A DNA stretch of 64,000 nt from Salinicola rhizosphaerae (lineage in GTDB: Bacteria; Pseudomonadota; Gammaproteobacteria; Pseudomonadales; Halomonadaceae), in assembly GCF_014652715.1 (NCBI RefSeq), contig NZ_BMZI01000009.1, positions 44,046 to 108,045 on the forward strand, in the 5' to 3' direction. A program made the position numbers and the translations under genes. Under the pieces are notes generated by a model. That model searched no databases and had not been told where the DNA came from. It worked only from the letters and a program-made list of their open reading frames with translations. Shown in pieces: positions 48,813-64,000 of this stretch. Positions within the stretch are counted from its first letter, which is position 1. Each line of letters opens with the position of its first letter.

Positions 48813-49283
48813 TTAGAAGCGGTAGTGTGAGAAGGCCTTGTTGGCATCTGCCATGCGGTGCACGTCTTCACGCTTCTTCACGGCAGCGCCTTTGCCTTCG
48901 GCGGCGTCCAGCATTTCGCCGGCGAGACGTTGCACCATGGTCTTTTCACCGCGACTGCGAGCCGCGTCCACCAGCCAGCGCATGGCGAGCGCCTGACGGC
49001 GGGACGGGCGAACCTCGACCGGCACCTGGTAGGTCGCACCGCCGACACGGCGGGATTTGACCTCGACCATCGGCTGAATGGCTTCCAGTGACTTGTCGAA
49101 GATGTCCAGCGGCGCTTCGCTACTACGCTCGGCAACCCTGTCCAACGCACCGTAGACGATGCGCTCAGCTACGGACTTCTTGCCGCTGACCATCAGATGG
49201 TTCATGAATTTCGCGAGACGCTCGCTTCCGAACTTCGGATCGGGAAGGATTTCGCGCTTCGCGGCAACTCTTCTTCTTGGCAT
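48813..49283 (-). CDS. rpsG: 30S ribosomal protein S7
   Basis: A 156-residue S7 that organises the 3' major domain of 16S r[22 protein letters not shown] and [20 protein letters not shown] are conserved. In E. coli S7 represses the str operon from a site in the rpsL-rpsG spacer; the equivalent 119-base spacer here contains two hairpins. Confidence 0.98.
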   Translation of the reverse strand: MPRRRVAAKREILPDPKFGSERLAKFMNHLMVSGKKSVAERIVYGALDRVAERSSEAPLDIFDKSLEAIQPMVEVKSRRVGGATYQVPVEVRPSRRQALAMRWLVDAARSRGEKTMVQRLAGEMLDAAEGKGAAVKKREDVHRMADANKAFSHYRF

Positions 49284-49402
49284 GATAAGCCCTCGATGCT
49301 AAGGGTCGTTCAGGTAAACCCGGCAGCGCTCATCGCCGATTGGCGATAGCGGCCGACCTTACTCTTATCGGACCGATAATGAGTGTGACAAACGCCCCGG
49401 CA
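49284..49402 (-). promoter_or_regulatory. rpsL-rpsG spacer, probable S7 control site
   Basis: Two hairpins are visible: ATCGCC / GGCGAT at 49332-49347 with a 4-nt loop, and a second at 49361-49384 (ACTCTTATCGG pairing with CCGATAATGAGT, one bulge). By position it corresponds to the S7-binding control element of E. coli, but the sequences were not aligned. Confidence 0.5.
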
Positions 49403-49777
49403 TCAAGCCTTGGGACGCTTGGTGCCGTATTTGGAACGGCCCTGTTTACGGTTCTGGACACCGGAAGTGTCAAGAGCACCGCGGACGGTGTGATAGCGCA
49501 CACCCGGCAAATCCTTGACGCGGCCGCCACGGATCAGGACCACGGAGTGCTCCTGCAGGTTGTGGCCTTCACCGCCGATGTAGGAACTGACTTCATAGCC
49601 GTTGGTCAAGCGCACGCGGCACACCTTACGCAGAGCCGAGTTCGGCTTCTTCGGCGTAGTGGTGTAGACGCGGGTGCAGACCCCACGACGTTGCGGGCAA
49701 GCCTGCAGCGCCGGCACGTCGCTAGTCTCGACGGGGCGCTTGCGCGGCTTGCGCACGAGCTGGTTGATCGTTGCCAT
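49403..49777 (-). CDS. rpsL: 30S ribosomal protein S12
   Basis: A 124-residue S12, as in E. coli. It begins [14 protein letters not shown]. The decoding-site residues K43 ([13 protein letters not shown]) and K88 (GGRVKDLPG) are wild type, the state associated with streptomycin sensitivity. ATG 49777 gives the family length; an upstream extension of 26 codons is not expected. First gene of the str operon. Confidence 0.98.
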   Translation of the reverse strand: MATINQLVRKPRKRPVETSDVPALQACPQRRGVCTRVYTTTPKKPNSALRKVCRVRLTNGYEVSSYIGGEGHNLQEHSVVLIRGGRVKDLPGVRYHTVRGALDTSGVQNRKQGRSKYGTKRPKA

Positions 49778-49853
49778 ATGTTTAGCTGACTCCAATGGGT
49801 TGCCTTGCCTTACGCGCACAACGGTTGTACCGCCCCACACATAAAGGCTGCGC

Positions 49854-49883
49854 ATTCTAATCAGTTGTCGCGAGAGCCGTCAA
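49854..49883 (-). promoter_or_regulatory. str operon promoter
   Basis: TTGACG (49883-49878), an 18-base spacer and TAGAAT (49859-49854) on the minus strand, about 77 bases before rpsL. The -35 hexamer starts exactly where the rpoC terminator hairpin ends. Confidence 0.75.
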
Positions 49884-49910
49884 GGCCGCCCACCCGAAGG
49901 GTGAGCGGCC
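49884..49910 (-). terminator. Hairpin terminator after rpoC
   Basis: GGCCGCTCACCC and GGGTGGGCGGCC on the minus strand form a 12-base GC-rich stem with one mismatch and a 3-base loop. No T run follows (TTGACGG instead), so read-through into str is possible. Confidence 0.65.
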
Positions 49911-49923
49911 CCGGCATCACGAC

Positions 49924-54147
<4,224 letters not shown>

Positions 54148-54237
54148 GGGATCGCTCCGTTGCGGAGTTGTCATGAGCGGGGCGTCGACCTATTTCGCCG
54201 CCCCGCAAACCGTCGCTTTCGATCGACTGTGCCGGTC

Positions 54238-58314
<4,077 letters not shown>

Positions 58315-58578
58315 CTGTATTCCCCAGCTTGTTCACCATGGGTGACCGGTGCGTGGTCGGCGCTCCCCAACGGGAATGACCCCGTTAGGCGCTGACGGCA
58401 AGCCTCCCGAAAAGGGAGCTCGCCGTCGGAATTCGTCTAGTGGCTTCGACCCCGAGTCGGGAATATCCTCGGCCAGGAGTCTCGATGCCAGGCTAGCAAA
58501 AACAGAAAAAGGCCGGCAGCGGGTAGGCCCGCCACCAGCCGTGGCGCTTACGCAGCGCGTGAAGCCGTGAACACAGGG
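58315..58578 (-). promoter_or_regulatory. rplL-rpoB spacer with attenuator or processing hairpin
   Basis: The 264-base spacer contains a long interrupted stem at 58394-58427: GACGGC / GCCGTC, an internal loop, then CTCCC / GGGAG around a GAAAA loop. In E. coli the same spacer holds a partial terminator and an RNase III site that set the rplL to rpoB ratio; equivalence here is by position. Confidence 0.6.
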
Positions 58579-58953
58579 TTACTTGAGCTCCACGGAGGCG
58601 CCAGCTTCTTCCAGCTTCTTCTTGGCTTCTTCCGCGTCTTCCTTGGACAGACCTTCTTTCAGGGTAGCCGGTGCACCGTCGACGGCGCCTTTGGCTTCCT
58701 TCAGACCCAGACCAGTAATTTCGCGAACGACCTTGATGACGTTGACCTTCTTGTCACCGGCAGCGGTCAGAACCAGTTCGAACTCGGTCTGCTCTTCGGC
58801 AGCCGCACCGGCATCACCAGCACCCGGGCCAGCGACAACGGCAGCAGCAGCGGAAACGCCGAACTTCTCTTCCATTGCAGAAACCAGTTCCGCAACTTCC
58901 ATCACGGACATTTCGGCAACGGCGTTGATGATGTCTTCTTGAGAAAGTGCCAT
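58579..58953 (-). CDS. rplL: 50S ribosomal protein L7/L12
   Basis: A 124-residue L12 (E. coli 121). The N-terminal dimer domain is [20 protein letters not shown]; an Ala/Gly-rich hinge (about 36-52) leads to the C-terminal domain [20 protein letters not shown] that recruits translation factors. It exists as multiple copies on L10. It lies 93 bases after rplJ. Confidence 0.98.
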   Translation of the reverse strand: MALSQEDIINAVAEMSVMEVAELVSAMEEKFGVSAAAAVVAGPGAGDAGAAAEEQTEFELVLTAAGDKKVNVIKVVREITGLGLKEAKGAVDGAPATLKEGLSKEDAEEAKKKLEEAGASVELK

Positions 58954-59046
58954 TTTCAGATTCCTAAACTTTGCGGAGCCCCTGTCGAATTCGTCCAGGG
59001 CCTCGTTGATTCAACGGTCGACTTGAAGCGAAAGCGAAAGCGCCAA

Positions 59047-59553
59047 TCAGGCGGCTTCTTCTTCCTGCTTCTTGTCGCGCAGTGCCGCGAGGGTACGGGC
59101 CAGCTTGCCGGCAGAAGCTTCCTTCATGACGGACATCAGCTTGGCCAGCGCTTCCTCGTAAGTCGGCAGGGTCGCCAGACGATCGATGTTGGCGGCCGGG
59201 ATCATCTCGCCTTCGTAGGCCAGCGCCTTGACTTCAAAGTTCGACTGCGACTTGGCGAACTCCTTGAACAGCCGCGCGGCAGCGCCGGGGTGCTCGTAGG
59301 AGAAAGCCAGCAGCGTCGGGCCAGTGAACGTCTCGTTGAGACATTCCCAGGAAGTGCCTTGCAGGGCGCGACGTGCCAGCGTGTTGCGGACAACACGCAG
59401 TTGCACGCCATTCTCGCGAGCCTGTTTGCGCAGATCGGTCATTGCGCTGACAGTCACGCCGCGAGAGTCGGCAACTACGACGGAAAGAGCGTCCTTGGCC
59501 GCATCACTGACCTCGGCAACAATCGCTTTTTTGCCTTCGAGAGCTAGTGGCAC
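59047..59553 (-). CDS. rplJ: 50S ribosomal protein L10
   Basis: A 168-residue L10 (E. coli 165), the stalk base that carries L12 dimers. [20 protein letters not shown] and [20 protein letters not shown] are conserved, and the C-terminal helix binds L12. The start is GTG at 59553 with AAGGAG upstream. In E. coli the L10-L12 complex represses translation at the rplJ leader. Confidence 0.98.
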   Translation of the reverse strand: MPLALEGKKAIVAEVSDAAKDALSVVVADSRGVTVSAMTDLRKQARENGVQLRVVRNTLARRALQGTSWECLNETFTGPTLLAFSYEHPGAAARLFKEFAKSQSNFEVKALAYEGEMIPAANIDRLATLPTYEEALAKLMSVMKEASAGKLARTLAALRDKKQEEEAA

Positions 59554-59813
59554 AGTGGTTACTCCTTCGTGCCGGGGCGAACGTGTCGCTACCCGGTGGT
59601 TACCATCTCTTCCACGCTAACGGCCGTGGAAGTCTTGGATGATGGCTGCACACCGCAAGCGGCGAGCCACACCATCTGCGCAGGCGCCTCGGAGAAACCC
59701 GAGGCATTAAGCCGGCAGCTCACCGACACCTGCGGTCTTTGACGGTGCCCCGCCCCACTTCGTCTTCGAAAAGACGACGCACGGGGACCGCAAAGTTATT
59801 GCTCGGACGCCGA
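59554..59813 (-). promoter_or_regulatory. rplJ leader (probable L10-L12 autoregulatory region)
   Basis: The 260-base spacer between rplA and rplJ is the position of the L10 leader in gammaproteobacteria. It contains a small stem CGTCTT / AAGACG (about 59761-59776) nested in a longer pairing CGGTCTTTG... / ...CGGGGACCGCAAAG. It may also hold the rplJ promoter. The consensus leader fold was not tested. Confidence 0.5.
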
Positions 59814-60506
59814 TCACGCGTAAGCGCTGTGATCGACGGTCAGACCCGGCCCCATGGTGCTGGACAGGGTCATCTTCTTGAGATAGATACCTTTCGACGT
59901 GCTCGGCTTGAGACGCTTCAGGTCATTGACCAGCGCATCCAGGTTGCCTTTGAGCGCATCGGCGGAGAAATCGATCTGGCCGATGGAGGCGTGAATGATG
60001 CCGTTCTTGTCGGTACGGAAACGGACCTGGCCTGCCTTGGCGTTCTTGACGGCAGTCGCCACGTCAGGCGTGACGGTGCCGACCTTCGGGTTCGGCATCA
60101 GACCACGCGGACCGAGAATCTGACCCAGCTGGCCGACGACACGCATGGCATCCGGCGCGGCGATCACGACGTCGAAGTCCAGGTTGCCCTTCTTGACTTC
60201 ATCGGCGAGCTCGTCCATGCCGACGACATCGGCACCGGCTTCTTTCGCCGCTTCGGCCGCGTTGCCTTGGGCAAACACAGCCACTCGGACATCCTTTCCG
60301 GAACCGTTAGGCAGCACCGTGGCGCCACGCACGACCTGGTCGGATTTACGCGGATCGACGCCGAGATTGATGGCGACTTCCACCGCTTCCTTGAACTTGA
60401 CGGTCGAGACTTCGGAAAGCAGCGCAACGGCTTCTTCCAGCGAATAGACCTTGCCCGGCTCGACTTTCTCGCCAATCATCTGAGCGCGCTTCGAGAGCTT
60501 TGCCAT
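59814..60506 (-). CDS. rplA: 50S ribosomal protein L1
   Basis: A 230-residue L1 (E. coli 234) that forms the mobile stalk next to the E site. [20 protein letters not shown] and [19 protein letters not shown] are signatures. In E. coli L1 represses rplK-rplA translation. It follows rplK by two bases, so the two are coupled. Confidence 0.98.
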   Translation of the reverse strand: MAKLSKRAQMIGEKVEPGKVYSLEEAVALLSEVSTVKFKEAVEVAINLGVDPRKSDQVVRGATVLPNGSGKDVRVAVFAQGNAAEAAKEAGADVVGMDELADEVKKGNLDFDVVIAAPDAMRVVGQLGQILGPRGLMPNPKVGTVTPDVATAVKNAKAGQVRFRTDKNGIIHASIGQIDFSADALKGNLDALVNDLKRLKPSTSKGIYLKKMTLSSTMGPGLTVDHSAYA

Positions 60507-60508
60507 GA

Positions 60509-60940
60509 TCAGAGGCCCTCCACGTTGAGGCCCATGCTACGGGCACTACCAGCAATGGTACGAACGGCGGCGTCGAGATCGGCAGCCGTCAGATCCGGCT
60601 CCTTGGTCTTGGCGATCTCTTCGAGCTGCTCACGCGTCACGGTGCCGACCTTGGTCTTGTTCGGCACACCGGAACCGGACTTGATGCCCGCAGCCTTCTT
60701 CAGCAGCACAGCTGCCGGCGGCGTCTTGGTGACGAACGTGAAGCTACGGTCGCTATAGACCGTGATGACGACCGGCGTCGGCAGACCCGGCTCGATATCC
60801 TGAGTCGCTGCGTTGAACGCCTTGCAGAACTCCATGATATTGACGCCGTGCTGACCCAGCGCGGGACCGACGGGCGGACTCGGGTTGGCCTTGCCAGCTG
60901 CAACCTGCAGCTTGATGTAGGCCTGGACTTTCTTAGCCAT
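60509..60940 (-). CDS. rplK: 50S ribosomal protein L11
   Basis: A 143-residue L11 (E. coli 142). The Pro-rich N-terminal [19 protein letters not shown] and the C-terminal RNA-binding domain ending [13 protein letters not shown] are typical. It takes part in factor binding and stringent-response sensing. The spacer upstream (60941-61071) contains two palindromes. Confidence 0.98.
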   Translation of the reverse strand: MAKKVQAYIKLQVAAGKANPSPPVGPALGQHGVNIMEFCKAFNAATQDIEPGLPTPVVITVYSDRSFTFVTKTPPAAVLLKKAAGIKSGSGVPNKTKVGTVTREQLEEIAKTKEPDLTAADLDAAVRTIAGSARSMGLNVEGL

Positions 60941-60985
60941 GAGAGACTCCTGTTGGGTACGAACGCCTTGCGGCTCCCCGTTTGG

Positions 60986-61032
60986 GTCGGCCTAGGCCGA
61001 CACTGACAACGCGACGCTCGATGAGCGTCGCG
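60986..61032 (-). promoter_or_regulatory. Two adjacent palindromes between nusG and rplK
   Basis: GTCGGCCTAGGCCGAC at 60986-61001 is a 16-base perfect palindrome. CGCGACGCTC-GAT-GAGCGTCGCG at 61010-61032 is a 10-bp stem with a 3-nt loop. Neither is followed by a T run. They may terminate or pause secE-nusG transcripts or form the L1-responsive rplK leader. Confidence 0.55.
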
Positions 61033-61071
61033 GAAAATTCGATATCGAGCAGCGACCGGTAGCCGCGGAAC

Positions 61072-61605
61072 TCAGTCCTTGACGACCTGCACGAACTCGA
61101 GCTCCACCGGCGTCGAGCGCCCAAAGATCAGCACGCTGACCTGCAGCCGGCTCTTTTCGTAGTTGACCTCTTCGACGACACCATTGAAGTCGGCAAAAGG
61201 ACCGTCGACGACGCGGACCGTCTCGCCCGGTTCGAAGAGCGTCTTCGGGCGCGGCTTGTCGGTACCGTCCTTGACACGATTCAGAATCGCTTCGGCTTCC
61301 TTCGGGGTGATCGGCGCAGGCTTCTCGGGCGTTCCGCCGATGAACCCCATGACACGCGGCGTCTCGTTGACCAAATGCCAGGTCCGCTCGCTCATCTCCA
61401 TCTCGACCAGCACATAACCGGGATAGAACTTGCGCTCGCTCTTGCGACGCTTGCCGTCACGCATCTCGACGACTTCCTCGGTCGGCACCAGAATCTCTCC
61501 AAACTGGTCTTCGACCTCGTAAAGCTTGACGCGCTCCTTGAGAGAACGCATGACCTGCTTCTCGAACCCGGAATAGGCGTGAACGACGTACCAACGCTTG
61601 GACAT
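61072..61605 (-). CDS. nusG: Transcription factor NusG
   Basis: A 177-residue NusG (E. coli 181). The N-terminal domain ([36 protein letters not shown]) binds RNA polymerase; the C-terminal KOW domain ([20 protein letters not shown]) binds Rho or S10. ATG 61605 is chosen over an open extension of 20 codons by family alignment. It follows secE by eight bases. Confidence 0.98.
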   Translation of the reverse strand: MSKRWYVVHAYSGFEKQVMRSLKERVKLYEVEDQFGEILVPTEEVVEMRDGKRRKSERKFYPGYVLVEMEMSERTWHLVNETPRVMGFIGGTPEKPAPITPKEAEAILNRVKDGTDKPRPKTLFEPGETVRVVDGPFADFNGVVEEVNYEKSRLQVSVLIFGRSTPVELEFVQVVKD

Positions 61606-61613
61606 GAAAACTC

Positions 61614-61982
61614 CTAGCCAATGATTCCGGACATCGCCCAACCGAGGACGGTATCGATGATCCACAGCAGCAGGCCGACGATCAGCACGGCGGCCAGAAC
61701 GATCAGCGTCGTCTGCACCGTTTCCTGTCGCGTTGGCCAGACAACCCGCTGAATCTCGCGCTTGGAACCCTTGGCAAGATCCATCAGCGCCTTGCCCTTG
61801 GCGGTCGTCAGCGCAATGGCAGCGGCGATGCCGCAGACAACCACGACGCCCAGTACGCGGTACAGGAGCGCCTGATCGGCGAACCAGGCATTACCACCGA
61901 CCGCGACGGCAAGCAGCAGCACCACGACAACCCATTTAGGTATATCGAAGCGAGACTCCTGCACCTCGGCGTTGTGCTTCAT
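61614..61982 (-). CDS. secE: Preprotein translocase subunit SecE
   Basis: A 122-residue three-helix SecE like the E. coli long form (127). Helices lie at about 16-33, 38-57 and 96-115. The conserved amphipathic segment [20 protein letters not shown] precedes the last, essential helix. It clamps SecY (34750-36084). It follows tRNA-Trp by 71 bases and is coupled to nusG. Confidence 0.97.
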   Translation of the reverse strand: MKHNAEVQESRFDIPKWVVVVLLLAVAVGGNAWFADQALLYRVLGVVVVCGIAAAIALTTAKGKALMDLAKGSKREIQRVVWPTRQETVQTTLIVLAAVLIVGLLLWIIDTVLGWAMSGIIG

Positions 61983-62053
61983 GAAAACTCCTCAACTCAA
62001 GGCGCGACAACCGAACATGACAAGGTATCAATATCAGCCAGCCTGGGGAAGAC

Positions 62054-62129
<76 letters not shown>

Positions 62130-62172
62130 GTATTTACACATCCGAGAAGCACCCGGAAATTTGGAGGGCGCT

Positions 62173-62202
62173 ATGATAGCGAAGAATGCCTGAAAAAAGC
62201 AA
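62173..62202 (-). promoter_or_regulatory. Candidate promoter for tRNA-Trp / secE / nusG
   Basis: On the minus strand TTGCTT (62202-62197), an 18-base spacer and TATCAT (62178-62173). It lies between the terminator of the upstream tRNA unit and tRNA-Trp. Confidence 0.6.
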
Positions 62203-62228
62203 TCCCGACAGCCTTTTCTCTTACCACC

Positions 62229-62250
62229 AAAAAAGCGAGCCTTGGCTCGC
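62229..62250 (-). terminator. Terminator after tRNA-Thr
   Basis: GCGAGCC and GGCTCGC form a 7-bp stem closed by a 2-nt spacer; on the minus strand it is followed by TTTTTT. It ends the tRNA-Tyr-Gly-Thr transcript where tufB would begin in many relatives. Confidence 0.85.
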
Positions 62251-62275
62251 CTTTCCACACCACCTGACGAAGACA

Positions 62276-62350
62276 TGGAGCTCATGGACGGATTTGAACC
62301 GTCGACCTCACCCTTACCAAGGGTGTGCTCTACCCCTGAGCTACATGAGC
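62276..62350 (-). tRNA. tRNA-Thr (anticodon GGT)
   Basis: A 75-base cloverleaf with acceptor GCTCATG / CATGAGC, anticodon loop TTGGTAA (GGT at 62316-62318 on the complement) and encoded CCA. Third tRNA of the Tyr-Gly-Thr cluster. Confidence 0.97.
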
Positions 62351-62368
62351 CTTACCGTCACGCCAAAG

Positions 62369-62442
<74 letters not shown>

Positions 62443-62499
62443 CTACCCGCTCTGTTTCCGGCTTGTTGAAACAGACCGGCAATGCTTGCTGCATAAATC

Positions 62500-62583
<84 letters not shown>

Positions 62584-62596
62584 TCACCGGCGGCAA

Positions 62597-62624
62597 ATTC
62601 TACATTGCCGCGCATCGATGTCAA
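62597..62624 (-). promoter_or_regulatory. Promoter of the tRNA-Tyr-Gly-Thr unit
   Basis: On the minus strand TTGACA (62624-62619), a 16-base spacer and TAGAAT (62602-62597), ending 14 bases before the 5' end of tRNA-Tyr. The -35 is exact consensus. A GC-rich stretch after the -10 is typical of stringently controlled promoters. Confidence 0.82.
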
Positions 62625-62766
62625 GCATCTGTTTTTGCTGCGATAACAGCCCTGACGATCGATAGCCTTGCGCTCAAAGCGGGGCGCATTGTGTCAAACG
62701 CACATTGGAATTGCAAGCGCGCCTTCCGCCTTTTTGCGCATCCCACGGCAAAAGATCTTCCTGCGC

Positions 62767-63747
62767 TCATGAAGGGCGAATACTGATCTCTCCGCCGGTC
62801 AACGCGCGCGTCTCGCCGTCGAGCGCGACTAGCAGGTTGCCACTGGAGTCGACGCCCTGGGCCTCGGCTTCATATTCCTGACGACCCTGATGGACGCGAA
62901 CATGACGCCCAGCGTAAGCGTGGCGAGCGTTCCAGGCTTGCTGCCAGGCGGGAAATCCGGTTCGCTCGAAAGCCGGTAGCAGCGTCAGCAGTGACTCTAT
63001 CAACCCTGCGGCCAGCGCATTTCGCGACGGAGGCGGTGTCAGCACATCGGTGAGCGCAGCAGCTGGCTGCCCCGCCGCCAGACGTCCATTTTCACTCAAT
63101 CCGACGTTGAGCCCGATGCCAATGACCACTTCACAAGGCCCTTCGACATCTCCGGTCACCTCGAGCAAGATCCCGGCCAGCTTGCGCCATTCACCATCGA
63201 CGCGGAGCAGGACATCGTTTGGCCACTTTAGTGCGACCTCCGCCCCCTCCCGTTCGAGGAGTTCGGCCAGCGCCACACCCACGGCCAGACTCAAACCTTC
63301 CAGAGCGACCACGCCACCCTCGAAGCGCCAGCCGAGGGAGAATATCAGACTCCGCCCCCAGCTCGTGCTCCAGGATTTGCCACGGCGCCCCCGACCGGCC
63401 GTCTGACTCTCGGCCAGACATACCTCGGCATGCCCCGCCCCCTGGCGAAAGCGGTCGCGCAAGAATGTATTGGTAGAGTCCAGCACGTCTTCAATGAAGA
63501 GGCGATGAAGGCGCCTTCTCGGATCGGCTGCAAGCTGAGACACGATCCGGCTGCCCTCGAGCGAGTCCAGCGACTCGATCAGGCGGTAGCCTCGCCCCTT
63601 GACTGCCTCCAGGGGCAGATCCATCGCTTCGAGCTTCTTGAGCTGCTTCCAGACGGCAGTTCGGGAGACGCCCAGTGTATCGCCCAGCTCCTGGCCGGAG
63701 TGAGTGTTACCGTCCCCTAAAAGCCGAATCAGGTCACCGATACCCAT
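62767..63747 (-). CDS. birA: Bifunctional biotin ligase / biotin operon repressor BirA
   Basis: A 326-residue BirA (E. coli 321). Residues about 1-60 form a winged helix (SGQELGDTLGVSRTAVWKQL), so it can act as a repressor. The ligase core has the biotinyl-AMP motif GRGRRGKSW at about 117-125 and KWPNDVLL at about 174; the C-terminal SH3-like domain ends TGGEISIRPS. ATG 63747 encodes MGIGDLIRLLGDG. It activates biotin and attaches it to carboxylases such as acetyl-CoA carboxylase. The tRNA cluster follows at 183 bases, without the coaX gene that often follows birA. Confidence 0.95.
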   Translation of the reverse strand: MGIGDLIRLLGDGNTHSGQELGDTLGVSRTAVWKQLKKLEAMDLPLEAVKGRGYRLIESLDSLEGSRIVSQLAADPRRRLHRLFIEDVLDSTNTFLRDRFRQGAGHAEVCLAESQTAGRGRRGKSWSTSWGRSLIFSLGWRFEGGVVALEGLSLAVGVALAELLEREGAEVALKWPNDVLLRVDGEWRKLAGILLEVTGDVEGPCEVVIGIGLNVGLSENGRLAAGQPAAALTDVLTPPPSRNALAAGLIESLLTLLPAFERTGFPAWQQAWNARHAYAGRHVRVHQGRQEYEAEAQGVDSSGNLLVALDGETRALTGGEISIRPS

Positions 63748-64000
63748 CGAGTTAGCCTACCGATAAAATCCGTCATTCTAGCGAAATTCCGTCAGCATCG
63801 ATAACGCTCGAGTTCGCCCGCAAAAATCCCCGACTCGGTTCGACGAAACCGGGAAGGCGGAAGTCACCGGTAGGATTGGGGCACGCTGGGGCACTCAAAA
63901 CGACATCGCCCGGCGTGGCCGGGCGATGAGAGGAGCGATGTGAGGGACGAGATCGTGACTGAAGCCGCCTGCCGCTGGCCGGCAGGCGCCGTGATCGATC
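63748..64000. other. Right-edge intergenic region
   Basis: About 250 bases with no supported gene. It includes the birA promoter region and two hairpins: 63904-63928, and 63966-63988 (CGCCTGCCG / CGGCAGGCG, 5-nt loop). A short direct repeat GGGGCAC occurs twice near 63879-63895. The adjoining feature lies beyond the window. Confidence 0.5.
63904..63928 (-). terminator. Terminator-like hairpin for an operon entering from the right
   Basis: CATCGCCCGGC and GCCGGGCGATG form an 11-bp perfect stem with a 3-nt loop; on the minus strand it is followed by TCGTTTTG. It would end a minus-strand transcript originating beyond 64000. Confidence 0.6.

Noticed and set aside
63955..64000. A possible plus-strand coding start (GTG, reading VTEAACRWPAG)
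   Set aside because: Only 15 codons are visible, they coincide with a strong hairpin, and there is no clear ribosome site; cannot be supported.

Overview
The window is a GC-rich chromosomal segment of a halophilic or marine gammaproteobacterium. The FabA/FabB pair, RapA, YajR-type transporter, 1407-residue RpoC, 101-residue S14, 37-residue L36 and the gene order ssb / MFS / uvrA / rplQ recall Pseudomonadales and Oceanospirillales. A member of the Halomonadaceae (Halomonas, Salinicola, Kushneria or Chromohalobacter type) is my best guess; the genus cannot be settled by reading. I see no insertion sequence, prophage, CRISPR array or rRNA gene.

Left part (1-31.4 kb): metabolic, envelope and repair genes. 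The window opens inside a carotenoid hydroxylase (crtZ). Next come a membrane cytochrome b with a Tat-exported molybdopterin oxidoreductase, a periplasmic protein carrying an internal tandem duplication, rapA, a TIGR01777 epimerase, and a light-response pair: a MerR regulator with a degenerate B12 domain, then DNA photolyase. A PAS-GGDEF-EAL protein, fabA-fabB, plsC with an SDR-like protein, an SMP-30 lactonase, an OPT transporter and a complete pgaABCD operon (poly-N-acetylglucosamine) follow. ssb, a YajR-like MFS gene and divergent uvrA close this part.

Right part (31.4-62.1 kb): an almost unbroken minus-strand translation and transcription block. In transcription order it runs tRNA-Trp, secE, nusG, rplK, rplA, rplJ, rplL, rpoB, rpoC, then str (rpsL, rpsG, fusA, tuf), S10 (rpsJ to rpsQ), spc (rplN to rpmJ) and alpha (rpsM, rpsK, rpsD, rpoA, rplQ). 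Readable promoters start the tRNA, secE, str and S10 units. Terminators follow the tRNA-Thr gene, rpoC, tuf and rplQ. Several spacers contain strong inverted repeats, including one on each side of rpoA.

Right edge (62.2-64 kb): birA lies upstream of tRNA-Tyr, tRNA-Gly and tRNA-Thr. The second tuf gene that commonly follows tRNA-Thr is absent and a terminator stands in its place; coaX, common after birA in relatives, is also missing.

Most of the window is conserved housekeeping. The most promising accessory signal is the light-response locus: a MerR protein whose expected cobalamin-contact residues are replaced, a TGTACA-N12-CGTACA inverted repeat upstream of it, photolyase downstream, and a carotenoid gene within 8 kb.
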